DNA of 64,000 bases from assembly GCF_024267675.1 (NCBI RefSeq), contig NZ_JALDYX010000004.1, forward strand, positions 62,001 to 126,000. The letters are read 5' to 3'. The notes below the pieces were generated by a model, which was not told the origin of the DNA, ran no database searches, and was given only the letters and a program-made list of their open reading frames with translations. Made by a program: the position numbers and the translations under genes. Each line of letters starts with the position of its first letter. Position 1 is the stretch's first letter. Positions 1 through 8,922 of this stretch are shown here, piece after piece. This DNA is from Marinobacterium sedimentorum (lineage in GTDB: Bacteria > Pseudomonadota > Gammaproteobacteria > Pseudomonadales > Balneatricaceae).

Positions 1-372
1 CGGCATCTGCTGGCCATGAAGCTGTTCCGGCTGGCGGCGGATAACGGCCATCGCCGGGCGCTGTCGGTCTATGGTCATCTGCTGCACTTTCGGGGCGACG
101 GCATTGCCAATCGTATCCAGGGCGCGATCTATCTGCAGCGGGCCGCCGACAAGGGGGATAGCAAGGCCTGCTATCAGATGGGACGCATTTTCGAGCAGGG
201 CTTCGAGCACCAGTTCCCCGTCGATGAGGCCCTGGCGCTGCATTACTATAGCCGCGCCGCCGAGCAGCAGCACCCGCTGGCCACGCGCCGCCTGGCGGAC
301 GTTTACCGCGGCGGCGAACTGGGGCAGAGCGCCGATCCTCAGGCGGCAGAACGCTGGGAACTGGGCCTGTGA
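1..372 (+). CDS. Sel1-repeat (TPR-like) protein, 3' part
   Basis: The reading frame is open from the first base, so the true start lies upstream and only the last 123 residues are visible. They form consecutive Sel1-like repeats of about 36 residues, seen as AADNGHRRAL, AADKGDSKACYQMG and AAEQQHPLATRRLADVY. Sel1 repeats form alpha-solenoid scaffolds for protein-protein contacts. Nothing here indicates a specific partner. No enzymatic domain is visible in this part. Confidence 0.8.
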   Translation, partial: RHLLAMKLFRLAADNGHRRALSVYGHLLHFRGDGIANRIQGAIYLQRAADKGDSKACYQMGRIFEQGFEHQFPVDEALALHYYSRAAEQQHPLATRRLADVYRGGELGQSADPQAAERWELGL

Positions 373-401
373 TTGGCGCAGCGGCGGCGGTTGATGTCAT
401 C

Positions 402-429
402 TTGCTCCTTGCTCCTTGCTCCTTGCTCC
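402..429. repeat. Heptamer tandem repeat (TTGCTCC)x4
   Basis: Four perfect head-to-tail copies of TTGCTCC lie in the gap between the convergent Sel1 and DUF4139 genes. Short tandem arrays of this kind can change copy number by slippage. Here it is downstream of both stop codons, so an effect on expression is not obvious. Confidence 0.7.
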
Positions 430-453
430 CTGCACCTGGCTTTTGTACCTGAA

Positions 454-1851
454 TCAGGGCGTTGGGTTCTTCAGCTTGACGCGAAACCGCAGCATGGTTT
501 TGTCCTTGGCGGGAATATCCAGCGTCCAGTGCGCCCGACCTCCAAGACTCTCGTCCATGGGCTGGCTGGCGTGTTCCAGTGTCCAGGGCTGGGTAAAGTT
601 GACCGCCAGATCCAGCTGTTTGGCGTCGCTGCCGCTGTTGCGCACCAGCACTTCGTACTCGGCCACGTAGCTGTCGTAGTCCTTGTTGAGCAGCGTTTGC
701 TGGCGCTCCACGCTCAGGTCAAAGGCTTCGCCGAGCATCAGCTCCACCGTCTGACCGGTGGCGGTATGATTGATCTGGCTGCCGCCGATAAACTGCAGCC
801 GGCCGTCCTCATCCGGGGCAAAGGTGCGCACGGCGCCGCCCGGCAGCGGCGTCGCGTCTCCATTCTGGAAGCTGAGCCAGGTTTGCGGTGCTGAGCGGTG
901 GCGCTGGTTGTCCGGGTGCTGCATAGCCAGAAATTCGTGGCGGTATTCCCGTTTGACCGGCAGTGCGGCAGTGCTGACCAGCGGCAGCTGTTTTTGCTGC
1001 TGATCCAGCAGGCTGGTGCTGTTGGGCAGGGTGTAGAGCTGATAGTCCTCAAAGGCAGCCGGTGCTGCCCCGCTATCGGCGGCCATGGAGGCCATGGCGA
1101 CATTGGCTTTGCGGTATGACTCCGGAGCGGGCTGATTCAGGGTGCCAGCCATCAGCTGGAAGTGGGCATTTTCAAAGTCGACCCCGCTGGAGTTGTGCAG
1201 TGTTGCAAGACCTTCAAGCGACATCTGGCTGCCGCCTTTATTGAGGGTCATGACATAGTCCATTTGCCAGCTCAGGCCGCCGGTCAGGTAGCTGAATGTG
1301 CCCTCGGCGGGACTGTCGGTGCCCTGGGTGCGAAACTCAAGGCTGGGTTTGCTGCTCAGGTGTGCCGGCAGTGAGGGGAAGATAAAGCGCCAGTCGGTGT
1401 TCAGCGGGATGCTTTCAATCTGGCTGTCTCGCCGCACCAGGGCGCGATCTCCCTCGATGCTCAGCAGGGTAACGGGAGTGATGCTTTCGTCGCCACTGGC
1501 GGGGTTGCGTCTGGCCAGCTGCAGCTGCTGGCCCAGGTAATATTGCAGCAGGGATTGGTGGGACAGCAGATTGGTGTTGAGATTCTGCTCCAGGATCTGG
1601 CCTGCGCCCTTGATGGACAGGGTTTCGGTCTGCATTTGCCGGCTGACATCCTGAATGATGACCGCCTGGCCAGGCGCCAGAGCCGGCAGGGCTCGACTGT
1701 CCCGTACCAGCCCGAGGTTCTGGGTATATACCGTCAGGGTCACGCCTTTCTGGGCGCTGGCATCAATGCTCAGCGGCGCGGGTGTTGCAGCGTACAGCTG
1801 AGCGCTCAGGATCATCAGCAGAGCGACAGGGGCGCTATGGCGGGCTTTCAT
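454..1851 (-). CDS. DUF4139 domain-containing exported protein
   Basis: A 465-residue protein with an N-terminal signal peptide (hydrophobic VALLMILSAQLYA, cleavage probably after AATPA). It reads as a DUF4139 family member: an N-terminal beta-rich part with the typical VYTQNLGLVRDSR start, then the conserved GLSWQMDYVMTL segment near residue 200 and a C-terminal beta domain. I chose the ATG at 1851 because GGAG lies 8 bases upstream; a TTG one codon earlier is less likely. The function of the family is unknown; export to the periplasm or surface is inferred. It lies 80 bp after the pseudokinase/FGE-like gene on the same strand and may be co-transcribed with it. Confidence 0.8.
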   Translation of the reverse strand: MKARHSAPVALLMILSAQLYAATPAPLSIDASAQKGVTLTVYTQNLGLVRDSRALPALAPGQAVIIQDVSRQMQTETLSIKGAGQILEQNLNTNLLSHQSLLQYYLGQQLQLARRNPASGDESITPVTLLSIEGDRALVRRDSQIESIPLNTDWRFIFPSLPAHLSSKPSLEFRTQGTDSPAEGTFSYLTGGLSWQMDYVMTLNKGGSQMSLEGLATLHNSSGVDFENAHFQLMAGTLNQPAPESYRKANVAMASMAADSGAAPAAFEDYQLYTLPNSTSLLDQQQKQLPLVSTAALPVKREYRHEFLAMQHPDNQRHRSAPQTWLSFQNGDATPLPGGAVRTFAPDEDGRLQFIGGSQINHTATGQTVELMLGEAFDLSVERQQTLLNKDYDSYVAEYEVLVRNSGSDAKQLDLAVNFTQPWTLEHASQPMDESLGGRAHWTLDIPAKDKTMLRFRVKLKNPTP

Positions 1852-1934
1852 CAAACATGCTCCATGTTTTCGGGGTCGGGGCGGGGATCTCCCGCCAGCC
1901 AGTCCCTTAGTGTCTTTGCAATCGTCATTGCGGG

Positions 1935-3893
1935 TTATTGTTGCGACGGCAGGTCAGGCAGGTCGACGGCAACCCGAAATCCCCAGCTGGATCCCAGTCC
2001 AGCTGGCGGGTTGCGGTACCGGCTGGACGATCGCACCAGGCGACCTATATCGAACCAGGAGCCACCGCGCATAACGCGGTACTCGCAGCCACTTTGCTGG
2101 CGCGCAGAGCCATTGTCGGGCGCCCCCCCATGGTTGTCTGCATAACAGTCCTGCACCCATTCATCGACATTACCGTTGAGATCAAACAGCCCCCAGGGAT
2201 TTGCATCCAGGCTGCCGACCGGTGCTGCTTGCTTGCCATCCCATTCGCTGCCGCACTCGTCACAGACCGCAAATCCGCGGCCAAGTTCATCTCCCCACCA
2301 ATACGAACCCTGAGTCCCGGCACGGGCCGCGTATTCCCATTCGGCTTCGCTGGGCAGGCGATAGGGCTGCCCGGTTTCGCGGGCGAGCCACTGAGCATAG
2401 GCACTGGCATCGGACCAGCTGATATTGATCACCGGCTGGCGGCCCCGGCCCCAGCCATTGTCATCGGGCAGGGCCCGTCCGGTGGCGATGGCAAAGCGGT
2501 CGTAGTCTGCAAAAGTGACTTCGTGGCGGGCCAGCGCCACCCCATGGCTGATGGTGACTTCGTGTACAGGCTTTTCATTGTCATCACTCTCGCGTGACTC
2601 TGAGCCCATCAGAAAGGTGCCGCGGGGCAAATGCACCATTTCAGGCCCATAGTCACCCTGTTCGAGCGCATCGAAGAAGAAACCACCCGGGGTTGTGCGA
2701 TCGCCGCGAAAGCGATCGCCTGCGGGCTTGTCTGCTTGCTGCACAGTGTTGTCGTTCGAAGCAGTCTGAGGGCTGACGGCTGAATGATTCTTCAAGGCCT
2801 CAAGCGCCGTAGACAGCTCGGCATTCTGTTCGGCCAGGCGCTGCAACTGCTGTTGCAGCGGATTAACGGAGGGTTGGCTCAGCCAGAGCCCGAGCCAGAC
2901 GCCAAGCACCAGTCCGCCCGTAAAGAGCGCGCCGCCGGTTATGCGACTTGGAGTAAAGCAGCCGCTCAGGCGCTGGCGGAGGGTTTCAAAACGGCTGCTT
3001 TCAGCTGTGGTCTCGGCGCTTTGCCGGGGGGCATTGGCGCTGTCCGGTAGCTGGGCCGCCGAAGGCTGCTCTGGCGGATTGAACAACTGCTGTACCCAGC
3101 GGGTAGCGCCCTTGGGGCGCTCGCCAGGCTCGGTTGCCAGTGCCTGCTGGAGTAATGCCCACTGGGCTGCAGTAACTTTTCCGGGCCGGGCCTGGGCTTC
3201 GACGTTAAGAAACTCTCCCGGAGCCAGTGTCGGAAGATTGCCGCTGAGCAGCTGCAGGCTGATCAGGGCGAGAGAATACAGGTCCGACTGGATGCTGAGC
3301 CGGCTTGGGATATCGGTTTCAGGGGCTTGGTAGCGCGTAGCCCTGTCGTCCGGGTTTCCGGCGGCCTGCAGCGCTTCCTGGCTGGCGAAGCCGAACAGCT
3401 TCACGCCACCCTGGCGATTGATAAAAACCTGGGCCGGGCTCAGGGCACCGTGGGGTTGCCGCAGTATCTGGTGCCCTGCGTCCAGGGCCTGCGCCAGCTG
3501 GCCGAGCAGCGCCCGCTGTTTGGTCTGCGCGAGCTTGCGCGCCTGACCACGGGCGAACAGCTGGGCCAGGGTGAGGCCATCGACGGCCTCATGGGCGCTG
3601 AACAGTTGGCCGTTTTTATCCAGAAAGTAGCCATAGCTCGCAAGTACATGGGGATGTTTCAGTGCCTTGCTCAGCAGCATCTGCTTCTTGAAGGCATTCA
3701 CAAAGGTGCTGTTGCCCAGCAGTGCCGGTTCTATCAGTAGCAGGGTGACGGGGGTTTCCGGACGGGTGCTCAGATCCCTGGCCTGCCAAAGCTCCCCCAA
3801 TGGGTGGGCGTCAAGGCGTGCGCTGAGCTGAAAGCGGTGGTGGTCGGGGCCCAGCGTCAGGCCTGGCGCCAGCAGTGGGTTGGATCTGTCCAG
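1935..3893 (-). CDS. Pseudokinase - TM - formylglycine-enzyme-like (SUMF1) fusion
   Basis: Three parts are visible. Residues about 30-270 resemble a Ser/Thr kinase fold (ALKHPHVLASYGYF, YQAPETDIPSRLSIQSDLYSLALISLQLLSG). The glycine loop, the VAIK lysine, the HRD aspartate (here HGALSPAQV) and DFG (here KLFGFA) are all lost, so it should not phosphorylate. A membrane segment follows (GGALFTGGLVLGVWLGLWL), then a coiled stretch and a complete FGE-sulfatase/SUMF1 domain (VHLPRGTFLMGSE, RLPSEAEWEYAARAG, GLFDLNGNVDEWVQD, VMRGGSWFD). The kinase-like homology starts upstream of the first TTG at 3800, and no ATG or GTG is in frame. A CTG at 3893 preceded by GGAGG is the best start I see. The N-terminus is uncertain; domain calls are firm. 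Confidence 0.75.
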   Translation of the reverse strand: MDRSNPLLAPGLTLGPDHHRFQLSARLDAHPLGELWQARDLSTRPETPVTLLLIEPALLGNSTFVNAFKKQMLLSKALKHPHVLASYGYFLDKNGQLFSAHEAVDGLTLAQLFARGQARKLAQTKQRALLGQLAQALDAGHQILRQPHGALSPAQVFINRQGGVKLFGFASQEALQAAGNPDDRATRYQAPETDIPSRLSIQSDLYSLALISLQLLSGNLPTLAPGEFLNVEAQARPGKVTAAQWALLQQALATEPGERPKGATRWVQQLFNPPEQPSAAQLPDSANAPRQSAETTAESSRFETLRQRLSGCFTPSRITGGALFTGGLVLGVWLGLWLSQPSVNPLQQQLQRLAEQNAELSTALEALKNHSAVSPQTASNDNTVQQADKPAGDRFRGDRTTPGGFFFDALEQGDYGPEMVHLPRGTFLMGSESRESDDNEKPVHEVTISHGVALARHEVTFADYDRFAIATGRALPDDNGWGRGRQPVINISWSDASAYAQWLARETGQPYRLPSEAEWEYAARAGTQGSYWWGDELGRGFAVCDECGSEWDGKQAAPVGSLDANPWGLFDLNGNVDEWVQDCYADNHGGAPDNGSARQQSGCEYRVMRGGSWFDIGRLVRSSSRYRNPPAGLGSSWGFRVAVDLPDLPSQQ

Positions 3894-4384
3894 AAGTGCC
3901 TCCGTTTTGTCATTATGTTCTGCGTTTCATGTCAAGTGTCAGCCCCGCATAATAGCCCAGGTTGGGTGCTCGAATTCAATAGCCCGCAGTCGGGTGGCCG
4001 ACACTTGTTTTTAGGCATTGTGCCTATGCCGGCCAGGCGACAGCTGTGCTATTTTCCAACCTATACTACAGGCAAGGCTTCGTGCTGGCAGGAAGCCTTG
4101 TTGTGAGAGCGGCACACTGAGGTGCCGACGTGTATTCGATCCGGTTTCCAAGCCCTGCAATTGCGGGTGCCCGCCGGGGTTACAGGGATGTAGCGTTATG
4201 AATCACAACTGCTTCGGTATCTTTCCGGCGCGCTGTTTGTGTGTGTCGGTGTCGGGTTTAAATACACGGCGGCCCATATGGAGTTCATCGAAGGCGTTAA
4301 ATCGCCATGCACTCTGTGTGCCGCAGCGGCCCCCTGGGAATTCTCTACCTGCGCCTAGTCTGAACCTCTGGCAAAGGGGGGGCT
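3894..4384. other. Intergenic region with an 8-bp hairpin
   Basis: About 490 bp between divergent genes with no convincing coding sequence. CAAGGCTT (4073-4080) and AAGCCTTG (4093-4100) form a perfect inverted repeat with a 12-base loop. A TATACT at 4062-4067 could be a -10 element for the downstream gene, but no good -35 is visible. Confidence 0.4.
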
Positions 4385-4936
4385 ATGCCTAAGTTATACA
4401 TGGCCTGTATCCCCATTGTGCTGTTTTTCTCCGGTCTGTTCTATTTTAATGTGCCCGATAGCCTGGTCGGCATTTACGGTCCGTCCTCGGCGGTCAGCGC
4501 GCTGGAACAGAAGTACGCCCGGGCGTTGGCCGAGACTGAGGCGCAAACGGAGGCTCTGCAACAACGGCTGTTGCAGGATGCGCTGCTTGATCCAACCGAC
4601 GAACAGGAGCCTACGGCGGCGGGGACTGCGCTCTATGGCTGTGACAATTACAACATTGTGGTTCTCAATAAACGCCATTTTGCCAAGCAGCTGACCGATA
4701 GTGGTGTTATCTACGCCGTTTTTCCGGGAGGCAGCACGACCTATGGCGTGGTGGATGTTGCAAGCTCAGTTATTAACGTTCTGCCGCAGGACGAACTGCC
4801 GACAGCGGTCAGGCGCAAACTGGATGGCTATCTGCCGACACTGGAAATGTGTCGGCGGGCGCCAAGCGCTACCACGGCACCGAGTCCTTATCTGTTGAGT
4901 GCGACCTTGCAGGATATACTGCAGCGCGATCTTTAG
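4385..4936 (+). CDS. Membrane-anchored hypothetical protein
   Basis: A 183-residue protein that I do not recognise. Residues 4-25 form a signal anchor (YMACIPIVLFFSGLFYF). A predicted coiled coil follows at about 38-68 (SALEQKYARALAETEAQTEALQQRLL). The rest is a mixed, probably periplasmic domain with two cysteines (C85 and C155). The start ATG is preceded by a purine run (AAAGGGGGGCT). It is isolated on the plus strand and ends in a strong bidirectional terminator shared with kdsA. No function is proposed. Confidence 0.7.
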   Translation: MPKLYMACIPIVLFFSGLFYFNVPDSLVGIYGPSSAVSALEQKYARALAETEAQTEALQQRLLQDALLDPTDEQEPTAAGTALYGCDNYNIVVLNKRHFAKQLTDSGVIYAVFPGGSTTYGVVDVASSVINVLPQDELPTAVRRKLDGYLPTLEMCRRAPSATTAPSPYLLSATLQDILQRDL

Positions 4937-4950
4937 GTTTTGAGCCATAA

Positions 4951-4986
4951 AACACAAAAAGCGCCCTGCGGGGCGCTTTTTGTGTT
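4951..4986. terminator. Bidirectional intrinsic terminator
   Basis: A perfect 16-bp inverted repeat (4951-4966 and 4971-4986) with a TGCG loop. The stem has a GC-rich top and A/T-rich base, so it reads as a terminator with a U-run on both strands. It sits between the converging stops of the hypothetical gene at 4936 and kdsA at 5016. Confidence 0.92.
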
Positions 4987-5015
4987 CGTTCCGGTTCTCA
5001 TTCCGCGCAGGTGAC

Positions 5016-5870
<855 letters not shown>

Positions 5871-6001
5871 CTACCGTAACCGGAGTTCTTTGGAAGACGT
5901 TACTGATCCCTGTAACCGTAACCTTTCGAGGCACAGCTCATAAGACGCAGTGCCTGCAAGGCCACGGATCCGGGTTTGATCAGCTTGCCTGAAAGGCCCG
6001 A

Positions 6002-6418
6002 TTATAAGTTATTCGATGGGAAAAGGGCGGCATATTTGGCAATCCATTCCAGTGCGGCTTCGTCTTCGCTGAGGCTGCGGCCCTGCTGATCCTGCACCCA
6101 CTGGCGGTAACGGCGGATATGGCAGACCTGCTCGAACATGCGCATGCGCTGGGCGTGTTCGTCGCTGGCGAAGCAGATATGCAGCTCAAAATGGTCCTGG
6201 TGGGCGTGGCACCATTCGATCTGGCCTGTAATGGCGGGAGCATGGGCCAGTTCACTGGTGCTGATGTTCACCTGCTGCCCGGTGGCGATCATGGCGGCCG
6301 AGCGGCACAGCAGTCCAAGTGGCATGGGCAGCTGTACGGTGTTGCATAGGGGGTCGACAACCTGAAGTTCGAGGGGGATCTCGTCGGGGTGGCGGATAAA
6401 ACGTTGCTGGTTGCGCAT
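6002..6418 (-). CDS. PilZ-like domain protein, copy 1
   Basis: A 138-residue protein resembling a PilZ c-di-GMP-binding domain: RNQQRFIRHPDEIPLEL matches the RxxxR box at the N-terminus, and a beta barrel with a long C-terminal helix follows. The second arginine pair and the D/NxSxxG motif are degenerate (NISTSELA), so ligand binding is not assured. The ATG at 6418 has GGAGG 7 bases upstream. A second copy at 10632-11048 differs at only a handful of residues (for example V/A, H/R, I/R, S/C and the last three), and the upstream DNA is equally conserved. Confidence 0.75.
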   Translation of the reverse strand: MRNQQRFIRHPDEIPLELQVVDPLCNTVQLPMPLGLLCRSAAMIATGQQVNISTSELAHAPAITGQIEWCHAHQDHFELHICFASDEHAQRMRMFEQVCHIRRYRQWVQDQQGRSLSEDEAALEWIAKYAALFPSNNL

Positions 6419-6517
6419 GACAACCTCCGCAGATCAGATGACGCAAGGCCCTTGTATCAGCATCAAGGGGTCTTGTAGTCCCTATGTGCTTGTCCAGTGG
6501 CGCCCTTGTACTTAGAG
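6037..6517. repeat. Long direct repeat, left copy (PilZ gene plus upstream DNA)
   Basis: About 480 bp matching 10667-11148 with only scattered base changes and one 1-bp indel. The repeat starts inside the last codons of the PilZ gene and extends about 100 bp upstream of its start, so promoter and operator-like sequences are duplicated too. The two copies flank about 4.1 kb of accessory genes in direct orientation. Confidence 0.9.
6444..6475 (-). promoter_or_regulatory. Paired palindromes upstream of PilZ gene
   Basis: Two short palindromic boxes, CAAGGCCCTTG (6444-6454) and CAAGGGGTCTTG (6464-6475), lie 26-57 bases upstream of the start. They can also pair with each other into one hairpin. 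Both are identical in the second PilZ copy (11074-11105). An operator or a 5'-UTR structure is inferred; no factor is known. Confidence 0.45.
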
Positions 6518-6783
6518 CAGGGCAGACGCATGAACATAATTTGTACAGCGAATGCGACTATTTTTATGGGTAGACAGCTCGCCATTTGGATAAATATTGA
6601 TTATCCCTATAGTGAGATTTACCTGAGTTGCTGTCGGCATTACGTAGGCATGGCTGTTTTTCACTTATTTTTAAAGCAATTCGTGCGAGAAAATTGGTCA
6701 TAAAAACGTTCATGCGTCTGCCCCAGAGTGAAGACCGTTCTGACATTTCTGTAGTGATTCAATGATCGGCGGATGATCCTTTA

Positions 6784-6936
6784 CTACAGTTTGCCCAACA
6801 GGAACAAAACCAGCACGATCACCAGCAGCAGGCCAATCCCCCCGCTCGGACCATATCCCCATGAACGGCTATGGGGCCACATTGGAATGGCGCCGAACAG
6901 CAATAGAATCAGAATTATCAGCAGAATGGTTCCCAT
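6784..6936 (-). CDS. DUF3309 small membrane protein
   Basis: A 50-residue protein of two hydrophobic segments (TILLIILILLLFGAI and GLLLVIVLVLFLLGKL) separated by the polar PMWPHSRSWGYGPSGG, the hallmark of DUF3309. GGAGA lies 9 bases before the ATG at 6936, which I prefer to longer in-frame starts. The family is often found near general-stress genes such as csbD; its role is unknown. The CsbD, PepSY-like and 24-residue genes nearby fit this pattern. Confidence 0.85.
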   Translation of the reverse strand: MGTILLIILILLLFGAIPMWPHSRSWGYGPSGGIGLLLVIVLVLFLLGKL

Positions 6937-7390
6937 GGCGTTATATCTCCAAATGTAAGCCCAGATAATAATCCGGTTCGATTCGGCACGGGGCCGCTCG
7001 GGGGGCTTGCTGTTATGCCGGAGCACGTTTGCGCAACGGCTCCCGCGGACACTGGTGCCTGCCCAGTATTAGTGGACAGGACTTTTCCTGGCGGTCCCGA
7101 CGGTTTGGCGTCTATGCCATCCATGCTTGGGTCCGCTGGACGTCGTCTCGCTCTTATTCAAAATTGCTCCAAAAGTGGGCTCTAGTCTGTACGCCTGCGC
7201 ACAAAGTGCCGCGGGCGGGGCTCAGTGAGGAGAGCGCATTGGCGGGCGCCTGTCCCGGTGGCGACATCAAGGTGTCTCTAAGTGCGCCGCCGCACCGACG
7301 GCGATCGGGATTGTGCTTAAGCTTTTATCGCGACAGGGAGAAATCGATTGGCGACTTCTCCACTTAGATCCGGAACAGGAGGCATTCGAT
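6937..7390. other. Intergenic region without clear genes
   Basis: About 450 bp between the divergent DUF3309 and csbD-like genes. An open frame at 7029-7367 has no plausible protein features or ribosome site. The region presumably holds both promoters, but I see no strong hexamer pair. Confidence 0.4.
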
Positions 7391-7594
7391 ATGAACTGGG
7401 ATATCGTTGAAGGCAACTGGAAGCAGGTTAAGGGCAAGGTGAAAGTACAGTGGGGCAAGCTCACCGACGATCAACTCGACAAGATTTCCGGCAGGCGTGA
7501 CGAGCTGGCGGGCAGGATCCAGGAGGCTTACGGCGTATCGAAAGATGAAGCCGAAGCGCAGATCAAGCGGTTTGAGGATCAAACCAGGGATTAA
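7391..7594 (+). CDS. CsbD family stress protein
   Basis: A 67-residue hydrophilic protein with the complete CsbD signature: MNWDIVEGNWKQVKGKVKVQWGK, then LTDDQLDKISGRRDELAGRIQEAYG. CsbD proteins are induced in general stress responses (sigma-B in Bacillus, stress in pseudomonads); the molecular role is unknown. AGGAGG at 7376-7381 supports the ATG at 7391 rather than an earlier in-frame ATG. Confidence 0.93.
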   Translation: MNWDIVEGNWKQVKGKVKVQWGKLTDDQLDKISGRRDELAGRIQEAYGVSKDEAEAQIKRFEDQTRD

Positions 7595-7731
7595 CCGGGA
7601 TCTGTCACGGGGATCGGGTCGCGTACGTGGAATCATGTCGATCCCTGATACCGGAATGGCTGATGCACTCCCTCAGCCTCAGTACCCGCCGCGGCGCTGG
7701 AACGGGGCGACCATGCCGCGCTGATGATGGC

Positions 7732-7752
7732 CAGGAGGCTGTCCGAGAATGC
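7732..7752. repeat. Dispersed 21-bp motif, copy A
   Basis: CAGGAGGCTGTCCGAGAATGC. Its first 17 bases recur in inverted orientation at 21961-21977 and its last 13 recur at 21834-21846. The motif looks like the end of a mobile or miniature element. Confidence 0.5.
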
Positions 7753-7843
7753 GGTACCAGCCGACGCTGCATGAATACTGTTTGCGCAGATATCAACATG
7801 GTGGCGTTTTGGGTCACATCATTGTTACAACAGGAGATCAACC

Positions 7844-8248
7844 ATGAAAACACACAAACTTGCCTTGGCGGCCTTGATCGGGTCTATGACCCTGTCGACC
7901 GCAGCAATCGCCGCAGATGCGGCGCAAGAGCCCGAAGCACAGAAGTACGCAGCGAGTTCGGATGCACGGCAGCAAACGGGGATTGAGAGCAAGGACAAGC
8001 TCGAACAGGCGCTCGGGGTCGGTAAGGACAAGGCCCACTACAGCAAGGCGCTGGAAGAAATGGGTTACAAGGTGACCTCGATCAATGATAGCGATGAGAC
8101 CAACCTTGAGCTCGAAGTCGTAAAAGATGATACCAGCTACGAAGTCGAAGTGAAGTTCGATGCAGAAACCAAGCTATCGACCTCGGTTGATGTCTCCTCC
8201 AATGTGTGGGAAACCGAAGCCACGGAGGAGGCCAAGGGCGAGAATTGA
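7844..8248 (+). CDS. PepSY-like periplasmic protein
   Basis: A 134-residue protein with a clear signal peptide (KLALAALIGSMTLSTAAIAADA, cleavage near residue 24). The mature part carries a PepSY-type alpha/beta domain: YSKALEEMGYKVTSINDSDE, then LEVVKDDTSYEVEVKFDAETK. It is very acidic at the C-terminus. PepSY domains are small extracytoplasmic modules thought to inhibit or modulate proteases. AGGAGAT precedes the ATG by 8 bases. It lies in the same stress-type gene group as csbD. Confidence 0.75.
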   Translation: MKTHKLALAALIGSMTLSTAAIAADAAQEPEAQKYAASSDARQQTGIESKDKLEQALGVGKDKAHYSKALEEMGYKVTSINDSDETNLELEVVKDDTSYEVEVKFDAETKLSTSVDVSSNVWETEATEEAKGEN

Positions 8249-8250
8249 GC

Positions 8251-8703
8251 TGGCCTAATGGTGCCGGACACCTCAGTTAAGAGATAAGCTCTGAAACCGA
8301 AGTAGATGACGACGAGAAATAAATATACCAAAGAGTGCAAACAGGGCGCGGTCCGACGGGTCACGGAGCAAGGCGATGCGGACTGAGGCGGCCCGGAACC
8401 TGGGGATCAATGCCAGCATGCTGGGACGCTGGGTCCGGGAATTCCAGGCGGATGAGAACGACTCATTCCGGGGTAATGGCAATCTGACGCGGGAGCAGGA
8501 CGAGCTGCGTCGCCTGCGCGAAGAGAATCGTCGACCGAAGCTGGAGCGGGAAATCCTAAAAAAGCAGCGGCCTTCTTCGCGAAAGAATCGAGCTGAAGTA
8601 TCAGTTCGTCGTCCAGAAGAAGGAGATCTACTCCCTGAAGCGGCTTTGCCGGCTGCTAGCTGCGGCGTCGAAGCAATGGGCCGAGCCCGGAGCCTGAAGA
8701 AAT
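8251..8703 (+). mobile_element. IS3-family remnant (broken orfA and start of orfB)
   Basis: The left end (TGGCCTAATGGTGCCGGACA at 8251) resembles an IS3-group terminal repeat. OrfA starts at 8306 (MTTRNKYTKECKQGAVRRV) but a one-base insertion near 8380 gives a premature TGA. The HTH part (EAARNLGINASMLGRWVREF) continues in another frame. A second indel lies at the A-run at 8559-8564, where IS3 elements use programmed frameshifting. OrfB is present only as its first 34 or so residues (KYQFVVQKKEIYSLKRLCRLL). No right end is visible. It cannot make transposase. Confidence 0.85.
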
Positions 8704-8784
8704 GATCGAGTGGATATCTCGTCCTGTCCACAGGCGTAATACAAATCCGAGTCGGCTTTCAAACCTGCGTATAAGGATACTCAA

Positions 8785-8859
8785 ATGAACAATATAATCT
8801 ACATTGTTGGCCTGGTAGTCATCGTCCTCGTCGTTCTGTCTTTTTTCGGACTGCGCTAA
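8785..8859 (+). CDS. 24-residue single-span membrane peptide
   Basis: ATG at 8785 is preceded by AAGGA 7 bases upstream. The product, MNNIIYIVGLVVIVLVVLSF followed by FGLR, is one hydrophobic helix with a charged end. Peptides with the pattern NxIIYIVGLVVIV...SFFGLR recur next to DUF3309/CsbD-type genes in proteobacteria, to my recollection. The function is unknown. It is below the usual length cut-off of gene finders. Confidence 0.7.
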   Translation: MNNIIYIVGLVVIVLVVLSFFGLR

Positions 8860-8922
8860 GGCGTCCAATAGCCGAAGTCGGACAAGTTCCAGACCCGCGG
8901 TTATCAAGGTAGCGATCCAAGC

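Noticed and set aside
3804..4106. Plus-strand frame of 100 codons upstream of the hypothetical gene at 4385
   Set aside because: It overlaps the N-terminal coding part of the pseudokinase gene and has no protein-like features.
7029..7367. Open frame of 112 codons between DUF3309 and csbD
   Set aside because: No ribosome site, no hydrophobic or domain pattern, and mixed codon use; treated as chance.
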